Source: Roseateles hydrophilus
GTDB lineage: Bacteria; Pseudomonadota; Gammaproteobacteria; Burkholderiales; Burkholderiaceae_C
Assembly: GCF_026712245.1 (NCBI RefSeq)
Contig: NZ_JAPPUY010000004.1
Span: forward strand, 124,001 to 188,000
Direction of reading: 5' to 3'
DNA length: 64,000 nucleotides
Part shown: piece after piece, positions 26,154 through 35,659 of the stretch
Layout: every line of letters begins with the position of its first letter
How positions within the stretch are numbered: the stretch's first letter is position 1
The notes under the pieces: generated by a model
Databases searched by the model: none
What the model saw: the letters and a program-made list of their open reading frames with translations, nothing else
What the model was told of the DNA's origin: nothing
Translations under genes and position numbers: made by a program

Positions 26154-26976
26154 GGTACACCTCGATCACTTTCTCGTCGGACTGCACCGTCGCCATCGTG
26201 CCTTCTGCGAGCGTCTTGCCTTCATGCAGCACGGTCACCGTGCGATGCGCACCGGCCAGCGTCGCGACAAAGCTCATGTCGTGCTCCACCACCACCAGCG
26301 AGTGCTTGCCCTCCAGGCTCAAGAAGAGCTCGGCCGTGCGCTCGGTCTCCTCGTCCGTCATGCCGGCGACGGGCTCGTCCAGCAGCAGCAGCTTGGGGTC
26401 CTGCGCCAGCAGCATGCCGATCTCCAGCCACTGCTTCTGGCCGTGGCTGAGCAGGCCGGCAACGCGTTCGCGATCCTCGATCAGATGCACAGTCTTCAGC
26501 AGCTCATCCAGCCGGTCACGCTGCGCGCCGCTGAGCCTGGCCCGCATCGCGACCCTTGCGCGGCGGTCGCCGGCCAGGGCGAGCTCCAGGTTCTCGGTGA
26601 CGGTCAGCGCCTCAAACACCGTGGGCTTCTGGAACTTGCGGCCGATGCCCGCACGGGCGATCTGCTGCTCGTTCATCTGCCGCAGGTCGAGGTTGCTGCC
26701 GAAGAAGACGCGCCCGCTGTCGGGCCGGGTCTTGCCGGTGATGCAGTCCATCGTCGTCGTCTTACCCGCGCCGTTGGGGCCGATGACGCAGCGCAGCTCG
26801 CCCACGCCGATAGTGAAGCTCAGGCCGCCCAGCGCCTGGAAGCCGTCGAACGCGACCTTGAGGTCTTCGACGTACAGCGCCACGCCCTGGTTGAAGATGG
26901 GCTCGCCGGCAGTGGCGATGCGGGTGATGGCGCGCGAGCGTGTCTCGGCGCCGGCTTCGAGCAGTTCGGGGGTCAT
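26143..26976 (-). CDS. urtD: Urea ABC transporter ATP-binding protein UrtD
   Basis: A 277-residue LivG-type ATPase. Walker A GPNGAGKTTTMDCITG, the UrtD-typical SNLDLRQMNEQQIARAGIGR, ABC signature LSHGQKQWLEIGMLL and Walker B LLLLDEPVAGMTDEE are all visible. I place the start at the ATG overlapping the urtC stop (ATGA), giving MTPELLEAGAE; the open frame continues upstream only as a shadow of urtC. It energises urea import together with UrtE. Confidence 0.94.
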   Translation of the reverse strand: MTPELLEAGAETRSRAITRIATAGEPIFNQGVALYVEDLKVAFDGFQALGGLSFTIGVGELRCVIGPNGAGKTTTMDCITGKTRPDSGRVFFGSNLDLRQMNEQQIARAGIGRKFQKPTVFEALTVTENLELALAGDRRARVAMRARLSGAQRDRLDELLKTVHLIEDRERVAGLLSHGQKQWLEIGMLLAQDPKLLLLDEPVAGMTDEETERTAELFLSLEGKHSLVVVEHDMSFVATLAGAHRTVTVLHEGKTLAEGTMATVQSDEKVIEVYLGR

Positions 26977-28019
26977 CGCTTGAACCTCTTGGCCAGGCCC
27001 GCCAGGCCGGTCGGCAGGAACAGCGTCACGGCGATGAACAAGGCGCCCAGCACATACAGCCAGCCCTCCGGCCACCAGACCGTGAACACCGACTTGGTGC
27101 CGTTGACGAAGAAGGCGCCCAGCACCGGCCCGATGAGCGTGCCGCGGCCGCCGACGGCCGCCCAGATGGCCATCTCGATGCTGGCCGCCGGGCTCATCTC
27201 GCTGGGGTTGATGATGCCGACCTGGGGCACGTAGAGGATGCCGGCCAGCGCGCACATCAGCGCGGAGATCACGTAGGCGCTGAGCTTGAACGCGACCGGG
27301 TCGTAGCCCAGGAAGCGCACGCGGCCTTCGGCATCGCGGATGGCCTGCAGGATGCGGCCCCAGCGGCTGTTCGTGAGCCAGCGCGCCACCAGGTAGCAGC
27401 CGATGAGCGCCACGCCGCTGGCCACGCACAGCGCCACTTTCATGCCCGGCGTGTTGATCGCGATGCCGGCGATGCGCTTGAAGTCGGTGAAGCCGTTGTT
27501 GCCGCCGAAGCCCGTCTCATTGCGGAAGAAGAGCAGCATGGCTGCGACGGTGAGCGCCTGCGTGATGATGGAGAAGTACACGCCCTGGATGCGCGAGCGG
27601 AAGGCGAAGTAGCCGAACACGGCGGCCAGCAGGCCCGGCACCGCCAGCGCCAGGAAGACCTGGCCGACCAGCGAATCGCTCAACGCCCAGTGCCAGGGAA
27701 GCTCCTTCCAGTTCAGGAAGACCATGAAGTCCGGCAGGTCCGACTGGTACTGCCCGTCGCGCCCGATCTGGCGCATCAAATACATGCCCATGCCATAGCC
27801 CCCGAGGGCAAAGAAGAGCCCATGGCCCAGCGACAAGATGCCGCCGAAACCCCAGATGAGGTCCAAGGCCAGGGCACAAATGGCAAAGCAAAGAAACTTG
27901 CCCAGCAGGCCCACGTAGAACTCGCTGAGGTGCAGCGGGTGGCCCGCCGGAAAGGCGAGGTGCAGAAAGGGCACCAGCAGCGTGAGGGCTGCAACGGCGA
28001 TGAACAGCGTCTTTTTCAT
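26973..28019 (-). CDS. urtC: Urea ABC transporter permease UrtC
   Basis: A 348-residue LivM-type permease with about nine membrane segments, starting at MKKTLFIAVAALTLLVPFL. Family motifs include LDLIWGFGGILSLGHGLFFALG, RNETGFGGNNGFTDF and ILYVPQVGIINPSEMSP. It forms the membrane channel with UrtB. Both ends overlap neighbours by ATGA (urtB upstream, urtD downstream), so the operon is tightly coupled. Confidence 0.94.
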   Translation of the reverse strand: MKKTLFIAVAALTLLVPFLHLAFPAGHPLHLSEFYVGLLGKFLCFAICALALDLIWGFGGILSLGHGLFFALGGYGMGMYLMRQIGRDGQYQSDLPDFMVFLNWKELPWHWALSDSLVGQVFLALAVPGLLAAVFGYFAFRSRIQGVYFSIITQALTVAAMLLFFRNETGFGGNNGFTDFKRIAGIAINTPGMKVALCVASGVALIGCYLVARWLTNSRWGRILQAIRDAEGRVRFLGYDPVAFKLSAYVISALMCALAGILYVPQVGIINPSEMSPAASIEMAIWAAVGGRGTLIGPVLGAFFVNGTKSVFTVWWPEGWLYVLGALFIAVTLFLPTGLAGLAKRFKR

Positions 28020-29557
28020 TCGACGCTCCGGCCCTTGAGGGCAAACAGGCCTTGCGGCTTTTTCTGGATGACGAGCACGAGCAGCAGCAGCAGCGCGATC
28101 TTGGCGAGCACCGCGCCCTGCCAGCCTTCCAGCAGCTTGGACAGCACGCCCAGGCCCAGGCCCGCGTAGACGGTGCCGGCCAGCTGGCCCACGCCGCCCA
28201 GCACCACCACCATGAAGGCGTCGACGATGTAGCTCTGGCCCAGGTCCGGGCCGACGTTGCCGATCTGGCTCAGCGCGCAACCGGCCAGGCCGGCGATGCC
28301 GGAGCCCAGCGCAAACGCCATCGTGTCGACCTTGGCGGTGTTGACACCCACGCAGGCGGCCATGCGGCGGTTCTGCGTGACGCCGCGCACCATCAGGCCC
28401 AGGCGCGTCTTGGCAAGCAAGGCGCCCATGCCGACGAGCACCAGCGCGGCGAACACGAGGATGGCCAGACGGTTGTAGGGGAGCGTGAGGTTGGGCAGCA
28501 GCGCCCAGCCGCCGGACAGCCACGCGGGGTTCTCCACCGCCACGTTCTGCGCCCCGAACAGCGTGCGCACGGCCTGCATCAGCACCAGCGAGATGCCCCA
28601 GGTCGCCAGCAGCGTTTCCAGCGGCCGGCCGTAGAGCCAGCGGATGACGCTGCGCTCCATCGCGGCGCCGACCAGCGCCGCGACGAGAAAGCTGGCGGGC
28701 AGCGCCAGCCACAGGTAGTAGTCGAAGGCCGCGGGCGCCCAGGCACGGAAGCCCTGCTGCACCAGGTAGGTCGCATAAGCGCCCACCATCAGCAGCTCGC
28801 CGTGCGCCATGTTGATGACGCCCATCAGGCCGTAGGTGATGGCCAGGCCCAGGGCCACCAGCAGCAGCACCGAGCCCAGGCTCAGGCCCGAGAACAGCAG
28901 CTGCGCGCGCTCGCCCCAGGCGAGACGGTCGGCGATGTCGGCCGCGGCCTTCTGCATGGCGGACTTGGCGGCCAGGTCGGTTTCGGCGGCCAGCTTCTCC
29001 AGCAGCAGCGCCCGCGTGGCGGGGTCGGCACTGCCGGACAGCTCGGCCGCGGCGGCCTTGCGCTGGGCCGCGTCGGCAGACGACAGCTTGGCGCCGGCCA
29101 CCAGTGCATGCAGTTGCTCGCGCAGCTTGGCGTCGGCTTCGGTGGACAGCGCCTTTTCCAGCAGCGGCAGCTTGGACGCATCGGCGTCATCGCGCAGCGT
29201 GGCCAGGGCCTTGGCGCGGGTGTCACGGTCAGGGGACAACAGGTCCAGGCCCGCGAGCGCCGACTCGATCTCGCGACGCATGCGGTTGTTGAGCAGCGGC
29301 TCTTCGGCGTCGGCCGGCGGCTCCGCGCCCTCGGCAATGACCACGGCCTGCCCCGCCTTGACGCGCACACGGCCGTCCTGCAGCGCACGCAGGAAAGGCC
29401 CGAGCGAGGCGTCGCCCGCGGCCAGCGCCTGCTGCAGCGCCGCGACGCGGTCGTCACTCTCCCCCGCCGCGATGCGGCTGGCCAGCTCGGGCGACAAGGC
29501 CCACGCCGACCACCCGCTCAACGCCAGCAGGCATCCCAAAAGAAGTCGTTTGATCAT
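28016..29557 (-). CDS. urtB: Urea ABC transporter permease UrtB
   Basis: A 513-residue LivH-type permease. After a signal-like N-terminus there is an alpha-helical repeat region of about 200 residues (ALQQALAAGDASLGPFLRAL...), typical of UrtB and probably periplasmic, followed by the permease core: YGLMGVINMAHGELLMVGAY and a second conserved segment SQIGNVGPDLGQSYIVDAF. The long N-terminal extension separates UrtB from amino-acid LivH proteins. The stop overlaps urtC by ATGA. Confidence 0.93.
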   Translation of the reverse strand: MIKRLLLGCLLALSGWSAWALSPELASRIAAGESDDRVAALQQALAAGDASLGPFLRALQDGRVRVKAGQAVVIAEGAEPPADAEEPLLNNRMRREIESALAGLDLLSPDRDTRAKALATLRDDADASKLPLLEKALSTEADAKLREQLHALVAGAKLSSADAAQRKAAAAELSGSADPATRALLLEKLAAETDLAAKSAMQKAAADIADRLAWGERAQLLFSGLSLGSVLLLVALGLAITYGLMGVINMAHGELLMVGAYATYLVQQGFRAWAPAAFDYYLWLALPASFLVAALVGAAMERSVIRWLYGRPLETLLATWGISLVLMQAVRTLFGAQNVAVENPAWLSGGWALLPNLTLPYNRLAILVFAALVLVGMGALLAKTRLGLMVRGVTQNRRMAACVGVNTAKVDTMAFALGSGIAGLAGCALSQIGNVGPDLGQSYIVDAFMVVVLGGVGQLAGTVYAGLGLGVLSKLLEGWQGAVLAKIALLLLLVLVIQKKPQGLFALKGRSVE

Positions 29558-29662
29558 GACGCCCTAGGCGAACAAAACCAGCGCCGTGCGGACGCACGCG
29601 CGCCCCTCAAGCAGCCGCCGTGGAACTGGCTTTGCCAGGCCGCTGGCGGCGCCCCCTGGGGG

Positions 29663-29680
29663 GAGGCGCCTTGGCGCCTC
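29663..29680. other. Intergenic hairpin between urtA and urtB
   Basis: A perfect 8-bp stem (GAGGCGCC / GGCGCCTC) with a TT loop, flanked by G/C runs (CCCCCTGGGGGG; GGGGGGG). It lies 10 bases beyond the urtA stop on the minus strand. Repeats of this type are common between Comamonadaceae genes. Here it may stabilise the abundant urtA mRNA or reduce read-through into urtBCDE, a usual pattern for binding-protein genes. Confidence 0.5.
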
Positions 29681-29689
29681 GGGGGGGTC

Positions 29690-30946
29690 TTATTTCGTCG
29701 GCTCGTCCTTCTTGCCCTTGTTCTCAGGGATGTGCGGGCTCCACGGCTGGGCCTTGACCGGGCCGGGCGTCTTCCACACCACGTTGAACTGGCCGTCCGC
29801 CTTCACCTCGCCGATGAAGACCGACTTGTGCAGGTGGTGGTTCTTCTCGTCCATCTTGGACGTGATGCCCGACGGCGCCGTGAAGGTCTGGCCGGCCATG
29901 GCGGCGATGACCTTGTCGGTGTCGGTGCTCTTGGCCTTGGTGACGGCCTGCGCCCACATGTTGATGCCGATGTAGGTGGCCTCCATCGGGTCGTTGGTCA
30001 GCGGCTTGTCCTTGTGGCCGGCGATGTTCTTGGCCTTGGCGTACGCGGCCCACTTCTTCGTGAACGCGTCGTTGGCCGGCGACTTGATGGACATGAAGTA
30101 GTTCCACGCGGCCAGGTGGCCCTGCAGCGGCTTGGTGTCCACGCCACGCAGTTCTTCCTCACCGACGGAGAAGGCCACCACCGGCACATCGGTCGCCTTC
30201 AGGCCCTGGTTGCCCAGTTCCTTGTAGAAGGGCACGTTGGAGTCGCCGTTGATGGTGGACACGACGGCGGTCTTCTTGCCCTCGGACGCGAACTTCTTGA
30301 TCTTCGCGATGATGGATTGGTAATCCGCGTGGCCAAAGGGGGTGTAGTCCTCCATGATGTCGGCATCGGCCACGCCCTTGCTCTTCAGGAAGGCGCGCAG
30401 GATCTTGTTCGTGGTGCGCGGGTACACGTAGTCGGTGCCCAGCAGCACGAATCGCTTGGCGCCGCCACCGTCCTTGCTCATCAGGTATTCGACGGCGGGG
30501 ATGGCCTGCTGGTTGGGCGCAGCACCCGTGTAGAACACGTTCTTGCTGAGCTCCTCGCCCTCGTACTGCACGGGGTAGAACAGCAGCGAGTTGGTCTGCT
30601 CGAACACCGGCAGCACCGACTTGCGGCTCACCGAGGTCCAGCAGCCGAACACGACGGCGACCTTGTCCTGCGAGATCAGCTGCTTGGCCTTCTCGGCGAA
30701 CAGCGGCCAGTTGGAGGCCGGGTCCACGACCACCGGCTCCAGCTTCTTGCCGAGCAGGCCGCCCTTGGCGTTGATCTCGTCGATGGCCATCAGCACGGTG
30801 TCCTTCAACACCGTCTCAGAAATGGCCATGGTGCCCGACAGCGAGTGCAGCACGCCGACCTTGATGGTGTCGGCCGCATAGGCGGCGGGGGAGAGAAAGG
30901 CGGTAGCGGCAGACGCGGCGAGAGCCAGGGCAGAACGGCGAAGCAT
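29690..30946 (-). CDS. urtA: Urea ABC transporter substrate-binding protein UrtA
   Basis: A 418-residue periplasmic binding protein starting at MLRRSALALAASAATAFL with a cleavable signal (cleavage after AYAA near residue 25). The mature part has the UrtA-type IKVGVLHSLSGTMAISE, VVFGCWTSVSRKSVLPV and LFYPVQYEGEE segments. I chose ATG 30946 because GGAGG precedes it; a longer frame to 30988 has no support. First gene of urtABCDE; its promoter should lie in the 267-base gap up to fahA, where I see no clear NtrC-type (-24/-12) elements. Confidence 0.95.
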   Translation of the reverse strand: MLRRSALALAASAATAFLSPAAYAADTIKVGVLHSLSGTMAISETVLKDTVLMAIDEINAKGGLLGKKLEPVVVDPASNWPLFAEKAKQLISQDKVAVVFGCWTSVSRKSVLPVFEQTNSLLFYPVQYEGEELSKNVFYTGAAPNQQAIPAVEYLMSKDGGGAKRFVLLGTDYVYPRTTNKILRAFLKSKGVADADIMEDYTPFGHADYQSIIAKIKKFASEGKKTAVVSTINGDSNVPFYKELGNQGLKATDVPVVAFSVGEEELRGVDTKPLQGHLAAWNYFMSIKSPANDAFTKKWAAYAKAKNIAGHKDKPLTNDPMEATYIGINMWAQAVTKAKSTDTDKVIAAMAGQTFTAPSGITSKMDEKNHHLHKSVFIGEVKADGQFNVVWKTPGPVKAQPWSPHIPENKGKKDEPTK

Positions 30947-31213
30947 CGGGAATCCTCCAGGGGGTTGGGGTGAAGTTCGAGTAGCCACCCTCCCCTAGCG
31001 CAAGCCCCGTGCCAGCCCGTGAACTTCGTCACACCCACCCTGGCCCCATTTGGGCGCACGGCGCGCCACCCCTAACGGCCCTGTCACGGTGCGCCGCGCA
31101 CCGGCGTCGCACAAGCGCACGCAGCGCCGCACCGAAAGGAGACGCGCCGCCACGGCGCGCCCCGTTTTGTGGCTCACGAAGCCGCCTTTCGCCGCTGCCG
31201 GCGGCTTGCGAAC

Positions 31214-32452
31214 TCAGGCCGGCAGGATCACGCCATCACACGCCCCGAAGCCGATGCGCCGGAAGCCCTCTTTCTGGGCGCTGGCGCGCAGGCCGAGTTG
31301 GTCGCCATCCAGCAGGAAGGTGCGCGTCTCGCCGTTGGGCAGCGTGATGGGCTGCTTGCCGCCCACCGTCAGCTCCAGCAGCGAGCCGGACTCGGCTTGC
31401 GTGGGGCCGCTGATGGTGCCCGTGCCCAGCAGGTCGCCCGGCTGCAGGTTGCAGCCGTTGCTGGCATGGTGCGTGAGCACCTGCGCGAGCGACCAGTAGG
31501 CATGGCGCAGGTTGGAGCGCGACAGGCACACCGGCTCGGTCATGGACGGGGTCTTGAGCCACACCTCCAGGTCGATGTCGAACGCCGCATCCGCACGGTG
31601 CGCGGGGGAGTCGAGGTAGGGCAGCGGCTGCGGGTCTTCGGCCGGGCGCGTGAACGGGATGCGGAAGGGCGCGAGTGCTTCCATCGTCACGATCCACGGC
31701 GAGATGGTGGTGCCGAAGTTCTTGGCCAGGAAGGGGCCGAGCGGCTGGTACTCCCAGGGCTGGATGTCGCGGGCGCTCCAGTCGTTCAGCAGCGTGAGGC
31801 CGAAGGCGTGTTCGTCGGCGTCGTCAATGCCGAACGGCTCGCCCAGCGCGTTGCCCGGGCCCACGAACAGGCCCAGCTCCAGCTCGCAGTCGATGCGGGC
31901 GCTGGGCTTGAACACGGGCACCTCGGCATCCGGCGGCTTGACCTGGCCCTTGGGGCGGCGCAGCTTTGTTCCGCTGACGACGATGGAGCTGCTGCGGCCG
32001 TGGTAGCCGATGGGCACCCACTGATAGTTGGGCAGCAACGGGTTGTCCGGCCGGAACAGCTTGCCCACGGCGCGGGCGTGGTGGATGCCGGTGTAGAAGT
32101 CGGTGTAGTCGCCGATGCGGCAGGGCAGCGCGAACTCAGCCTGCGCCTGCGGCACCAGTTCCACCTCGGGTGCGCCGGCCTTGAGGGTGTCGAACAGGCG
32201 GTGGCGCAGCGCGCGGCGCTCGGCACTCGGCCGGGCCATCACGGCGTTGAGGTCGGTGATGCCCCAACCGGTCAGGTCCAGGATCTGGTCGCCAATGCCC
32301 ACGCCCACGCGGAAGGGCTCCAGGGAGCCGGCGCGGCGGAAGCTGCAGAACGGCAGGTTCTGCAGCGGGAAGTCGGTGGCGGGGTCGTTGGCCGAGGCCA
32401 CCCAGGACAGGGCGGCGGCGTCGTGCGTGTGGTCGAGTCGGGAATCAAGCAT
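31214..32452 (-). CDS. fahA: Fumarylacetoacetase
   Basis: A 412-residue hydrolase splitting fumarylacetoacetate into fumarate and acetoacetate, the last step of tyrosine/homogentisate breakdown. The N-terminal SH3-like part is followed by the catalytic FAH domain with metal ligands in CELELGLFVGPGN and in the LLNDWSARDIQPWEYQPLG segment, and the C-terminal GDLLGTGTISGPTQAESGSL. The start overlaps the hmgA stop by eight bases, so both come from one message. Confidence 0.96.
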   Translation of the reverse strand: MLDSRLDHTHDAAALSWVASANDPATDFPLQNLPFCSFRRAGSLEPFRVGVGIGDQILDLTGWGITDLNAVMARPSAERRALRHRLFDTLKAGAPEVELVPQAQAEFALPCRIGDYTDFYTGIHHARAVGKLFRPDNPLLPNYQWVPIGYHGRSSSIVVSGTKLRRPKGQVKPPDAEVPVFKPSARIDCELELGLFVGPGNALGEPFGIDDADEHAFGLTLLNDWSARDIQPWEYQPLGPFLAKNFGTTISPWIVTMEALAPFRIPFTRPAEDPQPLPYLDSPAHRADAAFDIDLEVWLKTPSMTEPVCLSRSNLRHAYWSLAQVLTHHASNGCNLQPGDLLGTGTISGPTQAESGSLLELTVGGKQPITLPNGETRTFLLDGDQLGLRASAQKEGFRRIGFGACDGVILPA

Positions 32453-33731
32453 TTTGGAATTCGTCCTTCAGTCCTTGCCAGCACTGGGCGTAGGTGGTTT
32501 CGAGCGGCGCGTCGTTCAGCGCCCAGGCGGTGGGCTTGAGCGGCCAGCGCGTCTCGAACATGAAGGCCAGCGTGGCGTCCAGCTTGTGGGGCTTCAGGTC
32601 GGCGTGGCTGGCCTTGTCGAAGGCCTCGGTGTCGGGGCCGTGCGGCACGTAGCTGTTGTGCAGGCTGGCGCCACCGGGTTTGAAGCCCTCGGGCTTGGCG
32701 TCGTACTGGCCCAGCACCAGGCCCATGAACTCGCTCATCACGTTGCGGTGATACCAGGGCGGGCGGAAGGTGTCTTCGGCCACCATCCAGCGCGGCGGGA
32801 AGATCACGAAGTCCACATTGGCCCAGCCGGGCGTGTCGCTGGGGCTGGTGAGCACGGTGAAGATGCTCGGGTCCGGGTGGTCGAAGCTGACGGTGTTGAT
32901 CGTCATGAAGCGCGACAGGTCGTACCGGTACGGCGTGAGCGTGCCGTGCCAGGCCACCACGTTGAAGGGGCTGTGCGCCTGCGTGGCCCGCCACAGCTGG
33001 CCGCCGTGGCGCTTCACGATTTCGTAGGCGCCCTGCGCCTGTTCATGCCAGGCCACCGGCGCTTCAAAGTCACGCGCGTTGGCCAGGCCGTTGGAGCCGA
33101 TGGGGCCCAGCTCCGGCAGACGAAAGGCCGCGCCCAGGTTCTCGCACACGTAGCCGCGGGCGGGCGTGTCCAGCGGGTCCACCTTGAAGGCCAGGCCGCG
33201 GGGCAACAGTGCGATGAAGCCCGGCGCCACCTCCAGGCGGCCCAGCTCGGTGGTGATGAGCAAGCGGCCCTGCTGAGGCACGACGAGCATCTCGCCGTCG
33301 GCATTCACCAGCGCGCGGCGGCCCATGGGGCGGTGGGCGACGAAGGCCAGCGCCGTCATGCCGCCCACGCCGGGCTCGCCGTTGACGGCGTAGCTGCGCA
33401 GGCCGTCGATGAAGTCGCCCTCGCCTTCCGGCGGCGTGGGGCCCCAGCGCAGCGGGTCCGGCGGCGCGGCCTCGCCTTGCGCAGCGCCGCTCTTCCAGCC
33501 GGCATGGTCCAGCGCCTGGTAGCCACCCACCACCACCGAAGGCTGGCGGCGGTAGAGCCACGTGCGCTGGTTCTCGGCGCGCGGCGCGGTGAAGGCGCTG
33601 CCGGACAGCAGCTCGGCGTACAGGCCGTGGGCGCAGCGCTGCGGGCTGTTGCGGCCCACGGGCAAGGCACCGGGTACGGCCTCGCTCTGGTGTTGGTTGC
33701 CGAAGCCGGCCAGATAGGTCAGGTCAGTCAT
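32445..33731 (-). CDS. hmgA: Homogentisate 1,2-dioxygenase
   Basis: A 428-residue iron dioxygenase that opens the homogentisate ring to maleylacetoacetate. The iron ligands are visible as the His and Glu of WYHRNVMSEFMG and the later His of YVPHGPDTEAF. The N-terminus YLAGFGNQHQSEA is diagnostic. It lies upstream of fahA (8-base overlap) and 60 bases downstream of the DUF2783 gene. No maleylacetoacetate isomerase gene is in the window, so it must be elsewhere. Confidence 0.97.
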   Translation of the reverse strand: MTDLTYLAGFGNQHQSEAVPGALPVGRNSPQRCAHGLYAELLSGSAFTAPRAENQRTWLYRRQPSVVVGGYQALDHAGWKSGAAQGEAAPPDPLRWGPTPPEGEGDFIDGLRSYAVNGEPGVGGMTALAFVAHRPMGRRALVNADGEMLVVPQQGRLLITTELGRLEVAPGFIALLPRGLAFKVDPLDTPARGYVCENLGAAFRLPELGPIGSNGLANARDFEAPVAWHEQAQGAYEIVKRHGGQLWRATQAHSPFNVVAWHGTLTPYRYDLSRFMTINTVSFDHPDPSIFTVLTSPSDTPGWANVDFVIFPPRWMVAEDTFRPPWYHRNVMSEFMGLVLGQYDAKPEGFKPGGASLHNSYVPHGPDTEAFDKASHADLKPHKLDATLAFMFETRWPLKPTAWALNDAPLETTYAQCWQGLKDEFQNA

Positions 33732-33791
33732 GGTTCGGTGAGGCCTTGTGGGCCTGCGGGTGAACAGTGGAACGGGTGAGGGGTAAACAGG

Positions 33792-34037
33792 TCAGCGGGG
33801 CGCGTGCGGTGGCACGCCGGGGAGATCGTGGGCGGGCCTGTCAGCGGATTCGCGCGCGAGCGCGAAAGCCTGCCGCAGCACCTGCCGGTCGCCGATGTGG
33901 TTGCACAGGATGAGCGTGAGCCGCGCCATCCAGTCGGCCGCGGCGTCGTCGGACAGGCCGGCCTGGGCGGCGATGAGTTCGGCGTAGAAGGCATCGGCTT
34001 CGGCGCCGAAGTTCGGGTGCAGGTTCAGGTCGCTCAT
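33792..34037 (-). CDS. DUF2783 family small protein
   Basis: An 81-residue acidic protein beginning MSDLNLHPNFGAEADAFYAE and containing LTLILCNHIGDRQVLRQAF, the core of DUF2783. The function is unknown. Its start overlaps the upstream flavin hydroxylase stop by ATGA, and the hmgA gene follows. DUF2783 is repeatedly found beside FAD-dependent aromatic hydroxylases, so a role as a small accessory subunit of the hydroxylase is a plausible inference. Confidence 0.87.
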   Translation of the reverse strand: MSDLNLHPNFGAEADAFYAELIAAQAGLSDDAAADWMARLTLILCNHIGDRQVLRQAFALARESADRPAHDLPGVPPHAPR

Positions 34038-35659
34038 TGGGGCCTCCCGAGGGCGCGGGCGTGGGCGTGGGCGCGGGCGTGCGCGTTCTGCACGGCCGTG
34101 GCGTCGAACCGGTGCCAGCGGGCAGCCACGATGGCGTCGGGCCGAACCAGCACCACGCTGCCCGGTGCGGCGCCGTAGCGGCGCGCCGCCAGGCCCTCGC
34201 CCGGCAGGGTGATGACGCGCAGGCCCGGCACCTGCACCGGCCAGCCAAAGGCCAGCAGCGCAAAGTCGCCGGCCAGGGCGTGCAGCAACCAGCTGCCGTC
34301 GTCCAGCGGCGCGTCCACCGCGGGCCAGCCGGGCGCGGGGCCGGCAGCCCAGTGGGCATCATCCGGCGTGCTCAGCGGCGACTCCAGATGCTCGGTGGGC
34401 AGCGACAGCCGCCCGCTGTTGACCAGCGGCTTGGCGAACTCGGTGCGGGCGGCCAGGTCCAGCGCGGCGCGGCGCAGGCGGCGGCTCAGCGCGCTCTTGG
34501 GGCTGATGAAATCGGTGGCGCGGGTGGAGTGGCCGATGTTGTCGTCCGCCGCCTCCAGGCGCTCGAACTCGTAGGCATCCAGCAGCGCCTCGGTGCCCTC
34601 CCCGCGCAGCACGGCGGCCAGCTTCCAGCCGAGGTTGTCGGCATCCTGCACGCCGCTGTTGGCGCCGCGCGCGCCAAAGGGCGACACCTGGTGCGCCGCG
34701 TCCCCCGCCAGCAGCACCCGCCCCACGCGAAAGCGTTCGGCCCGCCGGCAAGCGAACTGGTAAATGGACGACCACGCCAGCTCGAACGGCGCGCCGTCCA
34801 GCATCGCCGCCACGCGCGCCTTGATGCGCTCGGGCTGCCGCTCGGCCTCCACATCGGCGTCGCGGCCGAGCTGGAAGTCGATGCGCCACAGGCCGCCGGC
34901 CTGCGCGTGCAGCAGGACGGACTGGCCCGGGTGGAACGGCGGGTCGAACCAGAACCAGCGCTCGGGCGTGGCCGGGTCCAGCCCACGCGGACGCGCGCCG
35001 GGCTCCAGGCGCACGTCGGCAATCAGGAACCGGTCCTCGAACACCTGGCCCGCAAAGCCCACACCCAGCAGCGTGCGCGTGGGGCTGCGCGCGCCGTCGC
35101 AGGCCACCACCCAGTCGGCCTGCAGGTCGAACATGCCGCCGGGCGTGCGCACGGTCAGCGTCACGCCGGCGGCGTCTTGCTGCAGGTCGATCAACTCGTG
35201 CTGGCCGCACAGGGTGATGCGGGCGTCCTGCTGCACCGCGCGCACCAGGCGGGCTTCCACCTGGTCTTGCTGCAGGTTGACCATGGCCGGCATCTTGTGG
35301 CCGGGCTCGGGCAACAGGTCGAACTGGTAGGCCTCACGCTCGCCATGGAACACCCGGCCGCGCTGCCAGCGCACGCCGGCCTGGGCGATGGACTCGCCCA
35401 GGCCCAGGCGGTCGAACACGTCCAGCGTCTTCTTGGCCCAGCACACCGCGCGCGAGCCGCTGCCGATGCGGTCGTTGTCGTCGATCACCACCACCGGCAC
35501 GTCGCGCTGCGCGAGGTCCAAAGCCAGCGTCAGGCCCACCGGGCCCGCACCCACGATGACCACAGGCCGCCGGGGCGACGCGGTGCCCTGCTGCTCGGGC
35601 AGCGGGGCGTAGGGGTAGCGCGGCAGTTCCACGGTCAGGCGCCCTCGAGGGCTTTCCAC
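34034..35659 (-). CDS. FAD-dependent aromatic hydroxylase (MhpA/MhaA-like)
   Basis: A 541-residue group A flavin monooxygenase. It shows the FAD motif VIVGAGPVGLTLALDLA near residue 35, the DG motif VVACDGARSPTR, and the GD motif LLAGDAAHQVSPFGARG; a thioredoxin-like C-terminal domain follows residue 420. It should hydroxylate a phenolic acid with NAD(P)H and oxygen. Next to hmgA, a 3-hydroxyphenylacetate 6-hydroxylase making homogentisate fits well, but this is inferred. The ATG at 35659 overlaps the upstream gene by 25 bases; a GTG at 35632 is an alternative start. Confidence 0.85.
   Translation of the reverse strand: MESPRGRLTVELPRYPYAPLPEQQGTASPRRPVVIVGAGPVGLTLALDLAQRDVPVVVIDDNDRIGSGSRAVCWAKKTLDVFDRLGLGESIAQAGVRWQRGRVFHGEREAYQFDLLPEPGHKMPAMVNLQQDQVEARLVRAVQQDARITLCGQHELIDLQQDAAGVTLTVRTPGGMFDLQADWVVACDGARSPTRTLLGVGFAGQVFEDRFLIADVRLEPGARPRGLDPATPERWFWFDPPFHPGQSVLLHAQAGGLWRIDFQLGRDADVEAERQPERIKARVAAMLDGAPFELAWSSIYQFACRRAERFRVGRVLLAGDAAHQVSPFGARGANSGVQDADNLGWKLAAVLRGEGTEALLDAYEFERLEAADDNIGHSTRATDFISPKSALSRRLRRAALDLAARTEFAKPLVNSGRLSLPTEHLESPLSTPDDAHWAAGPAPGWPAVDAPLDDGSWLLHALAGDFALLAFGWPVQVPGLRVITLPGEGLAARRYGAAPGSVVLVRPDAIVAARWHRFDATAVQNAHARAHAHARALGRPQ

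Noticed and set aside
29663-29680. Intrinsic terminator of urtA
   Set aside because: No T-run follows the hairpin and urtBCDE need read-through; treated as an intergenic hairpin.
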